Shown here one piece after another: positions 62,544 through 64,000 of a stretch of DNA of 64,000 nucleotides. The number at the start of each line of letters is the position of its first letter. Position 1 is the first letter of the stretch. Source of the stretch: UBA1351 sp963677625 (GTDB lineage: Bacteria; Bacillota; Clostridia; Lachnospirales; Vallitaleaceae); contig CAXXSW010000007.1 of the NCBI GenBank assembly GCA_963677625.2, positions 868,001 to 932,000 of the forward strand. Reading direction: 5' to 3'. The notes beneath the pieces were generated by a model. That model did no database searches. It was not told the origin of the DNA and saw nothing but the letters and a program-made list of their open reading frames with translations. The position numbers and the translations under genes are program-made.

Positions 62544-63227
62544 TCACCTCGATTCCATATCGTTTACTTCAAACCGATAACCGATACCGCGAACAGTCTG
62601 AATGTAGCTGGTTACTTTTTCTAACTTTTTTCTTAATCGGTTCATATGAGTATCGACGGTTCGCTGAGTTCCATCATAGTCAAAACCCCATACTTTATAG
62701 AGAATTTGGTCTCTGGACAAGACAATACCTTCATTTTCGGCTAAATAAAGCAGAAGTTGGAATTCAGTCTGGCTTAAATCAATAGCCATATCGTCAAGAT
62801 AGACGATACGTTGGTCTACATCTATGTGAAGTCGTCCCTTTATTAAGGTCGTATTGTTGCCGTATACTCTGCTAAATAGGGCATTCACTCTGGCAACAAG
62901 AATTTTGGGACTAAATGGCTTACGAATATAATCATCGATACCTAAGTTAAAGCCTCGGAGTTCATCTTGGTCAGAAGTTTTAGCAGTTAGCATAAGAATA
63001 GGAGCATCAGTTAGGGGAAGAAGTTCTTTTGCAACCTCAAATCCGTCATAAAAAGGCATCATGACGTCTAGAATAATTAGTTTACAATCTCTATGTTTAT
63101 AGAACAGGTCCAGAGCTTCTTGCCCATTTGCTGCTGTAATGACTTCATAGCCTTCAGCTTCTAAAAAGTCACTGACTAGGACTCGGATTCTGGTCTCATC
63201 ATCTGCAATAAGAATTTTGCTTTTCAT
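62544..63227 (-). CDS. OmpR-family response regulator
   Basis: A 227-residue regulator: receiver with DDE (9-11), phosphoacceptor Asp54 (ILDVMMP) and RKPFSP (conserved Lys). The C-terminal OmpR/PhoB winged helix includes QTEFQLLLYLAENEG and DGTQRTVDTHMNRLRKK. First gene of the two-component operon; divergent from the VTC-domain gene, which may be a target. Confidence 0.95.
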   Translation of the reverse strand: MKSKILIADDETRIRVLVSDFLEAEGYEVITAANGQEALDLFYKHRDCKLIILDVMMPFYDGFEVAKELLPLTDAPILMLTAKTSDQDELRGFNLGIDDYIRKPFSPKILVARVNALFSRVYGNNTTLIKGRLHIDVDQRIVYLDDMAIDLSQTEFQLLLYLAENEGIVLSRDQILYKVWGFDYDGTQRTVDTHMNRLRKKLEKVTSYIQTVRGIGYRFEVNDMESR

Positions 63228-63462
63228 AGCTATTATTTGCAGCCGGCTATTACCCAGCGCAAGCTCCTTTCAAGATATAGTCCTTAGTTTTCTTGCTATT
63301 TACAATATAACATAAATAGATAAATGGTTCATGGTTTCCTATATTATAGGACTTATTTGTCACAGGAATGTTACAAAATTAATTTAATTAGGTGTTGTGA
63401 CACTCTTGTGACATTGGCCTTGTAAAGTAAGTGTCAAGCAGAACGAGAAAGGAGAAATTGAC

Positions 63463-64000
63463 ATGATACAAAAAGTATACCGCCATGAAAAAAAATATAG
63501 CTTGAATTGGAATGAATTTCAAATAATCAATCATAGGTTATCATATCTTTTGACAAGAGATTCCAATTGCCCACCTAAAGGATATGAAGTGAAAAGCTTG
63601 TATTTTGACAATCCTTATGATTATGCTCTTGATCAAAAGGTCGAAGGAACTGACCTACGATATAAATTTAGGTTGAGGGGTTACAACAATGATTTTACCA
63701 GATTGAAGCTTGAAAAAAAATCTAAGTACAATGTCATGACACATAAGGAAAGTGCAGGTATATCATTAGAGGAAGCAAGGTCTGTAGTATTAGGTAATTA
63801 TGAGTTATTAGCTAGTAAGGTAGATCCCATTTATCAGAATTTTTATTACAAACTTAAACATGACCAATACAGACCAAAAATTATTGTTAAATACAAGCGT
63901 ATTGCTTATGTTTATCCCGTTAGCAATCTTAGGATAACTTTTGACTTTATGATTAAGCGAAGTCATAAGGTCGAGAAGTTTTTTAACAGTGATAATAGCT
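63463..64000 (+). CDS. VTC-domain protein (polyphosphate polymerase-like), truncated by window end
   Basis: 179 complete codons are visible, with no stop. Starts at ATG 63463 behind AAAGGAG. YRHEKKYSLNWNEFQIINHRL, the paired strand VKSLYFDNPYDYAL, RYKFRLRGYN, KLEKKSKYN and KIIVKYKRIAY are the basic-residue-rich strands of the VTC tunnel fold that binds nucleotide and polyphosphate. In bacteria such genes often sit with DUF4956 membrane and CotH-like genes, which would lie beyond the window. Transcribed away from the two-component operon. Confidence 0.88.
   Translation, partial: MIQKVYRHEKKYSLNWNEFQIINHRLSYLLTRDSNCPPKGYEVKSLYFDNPYDYALDQKVEGTDLRYKFRLRGYNNDFTRLKLEKKSKYNVMTHKESAGISLEEARSVVLGNYELLASKVDPIYQNFYYKLKHDQYRPKIIVKYKRIAYVYPVSNLRITFDFMIKRSHKVEKFFNSDNS

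Overview
The window is chromosomal DNA from a low-GC Firmicute of the class Clostridia, most likely near the Lachnospirales. Evidence for this is the AT-rich coding sequence, strong AGGAGG ribosome sites, an SLH-domain surface protein, CD3324-, DUF951- and DUF1062-family genes, and an rpsF-ssb-rpsR cluster of the Firmicute type. A species cannot be named from the sequence alone. I see no phage, insertion sequence, integrase or CRISPR array.

Layout. 1-2645: 3' end of an rRNA operon, with tRNA-Asn and tRNA-Glu between 23S and 5S, then tRNA-Cys, tRNA-fMet and a terminator. 2670-2948: wreck of a flavodoxin-like gene. 3142-7835: sulfur-trafficking locus with a split YeeE/YedE (thiosulfate-type) transporter, two TusA-like genes encoding identical proteins, a thioredoxin-reductase-like flavoprotein with an unusual tail, a divergent LysR regulator and a third TusA-like gene. 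7900-14479: DegT-type aminotransferase, GT2 glycosyltransferase, ATP-grasp ligase, an ABC binding protein and permease without ATPase, and a convergent GT39 membrane glycosyltransferase; the set resembles ArnB/ArnC/ArnT logic. 14885-17785: two secreted rhodanese lipoproteins, one with four rhodanese domains. 18010-19311: a CD3324-family and a DUF1062 gene, each preceded by the same kind of 8-codon leader ORF and hairpin. 19405-22557: assorted single genes.

22570-39063: an L-arabinose regulon with two sugar-binding lipoproteins, a ribulokinase-type kinase, an AraGH-type ABC transporter, a membrane-anchored binding protein with sensor kinase and AraC-type response regulator (AraPST-like), a further double periplasmic-binding-protein gene, AraR, AraA and AraD. 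Palindromes of the TGTACGTACA type lie in or just after five promoters, paired at 22 bp centre to centre in two of them. They match AraR operators and tie the genes into one regulon.

39211-46030: a phosphoglycerate-dehydrogenase-like gene, a CHASE-GGDEF diguanylate cyclase followed closely by DUF951 and a phosphotransferase, two GyrI-like genes (one a MerR regulator), and rpsF-ssb-rpsR. 46100-53502: a frameshifted HTH regulator, a 1329-residue SLH surface protein and an SH3 lipoprotein. 53634-57610: a type IV pilus cluster with PilT and PilC but no assembly ATPase in view. 57617-64000: CPBP protease, YgjP-type metallopeptidase, divergent QorB-like reductase and HxlR regulator, a two-component system, and the start of a VTC-domain protein cut by the window end.

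Most worth following up: the twin leader-peptide modules, the Arn-like locus with its ATP-grasp enzyme and orphan ABC genes, and the sulfur locus.
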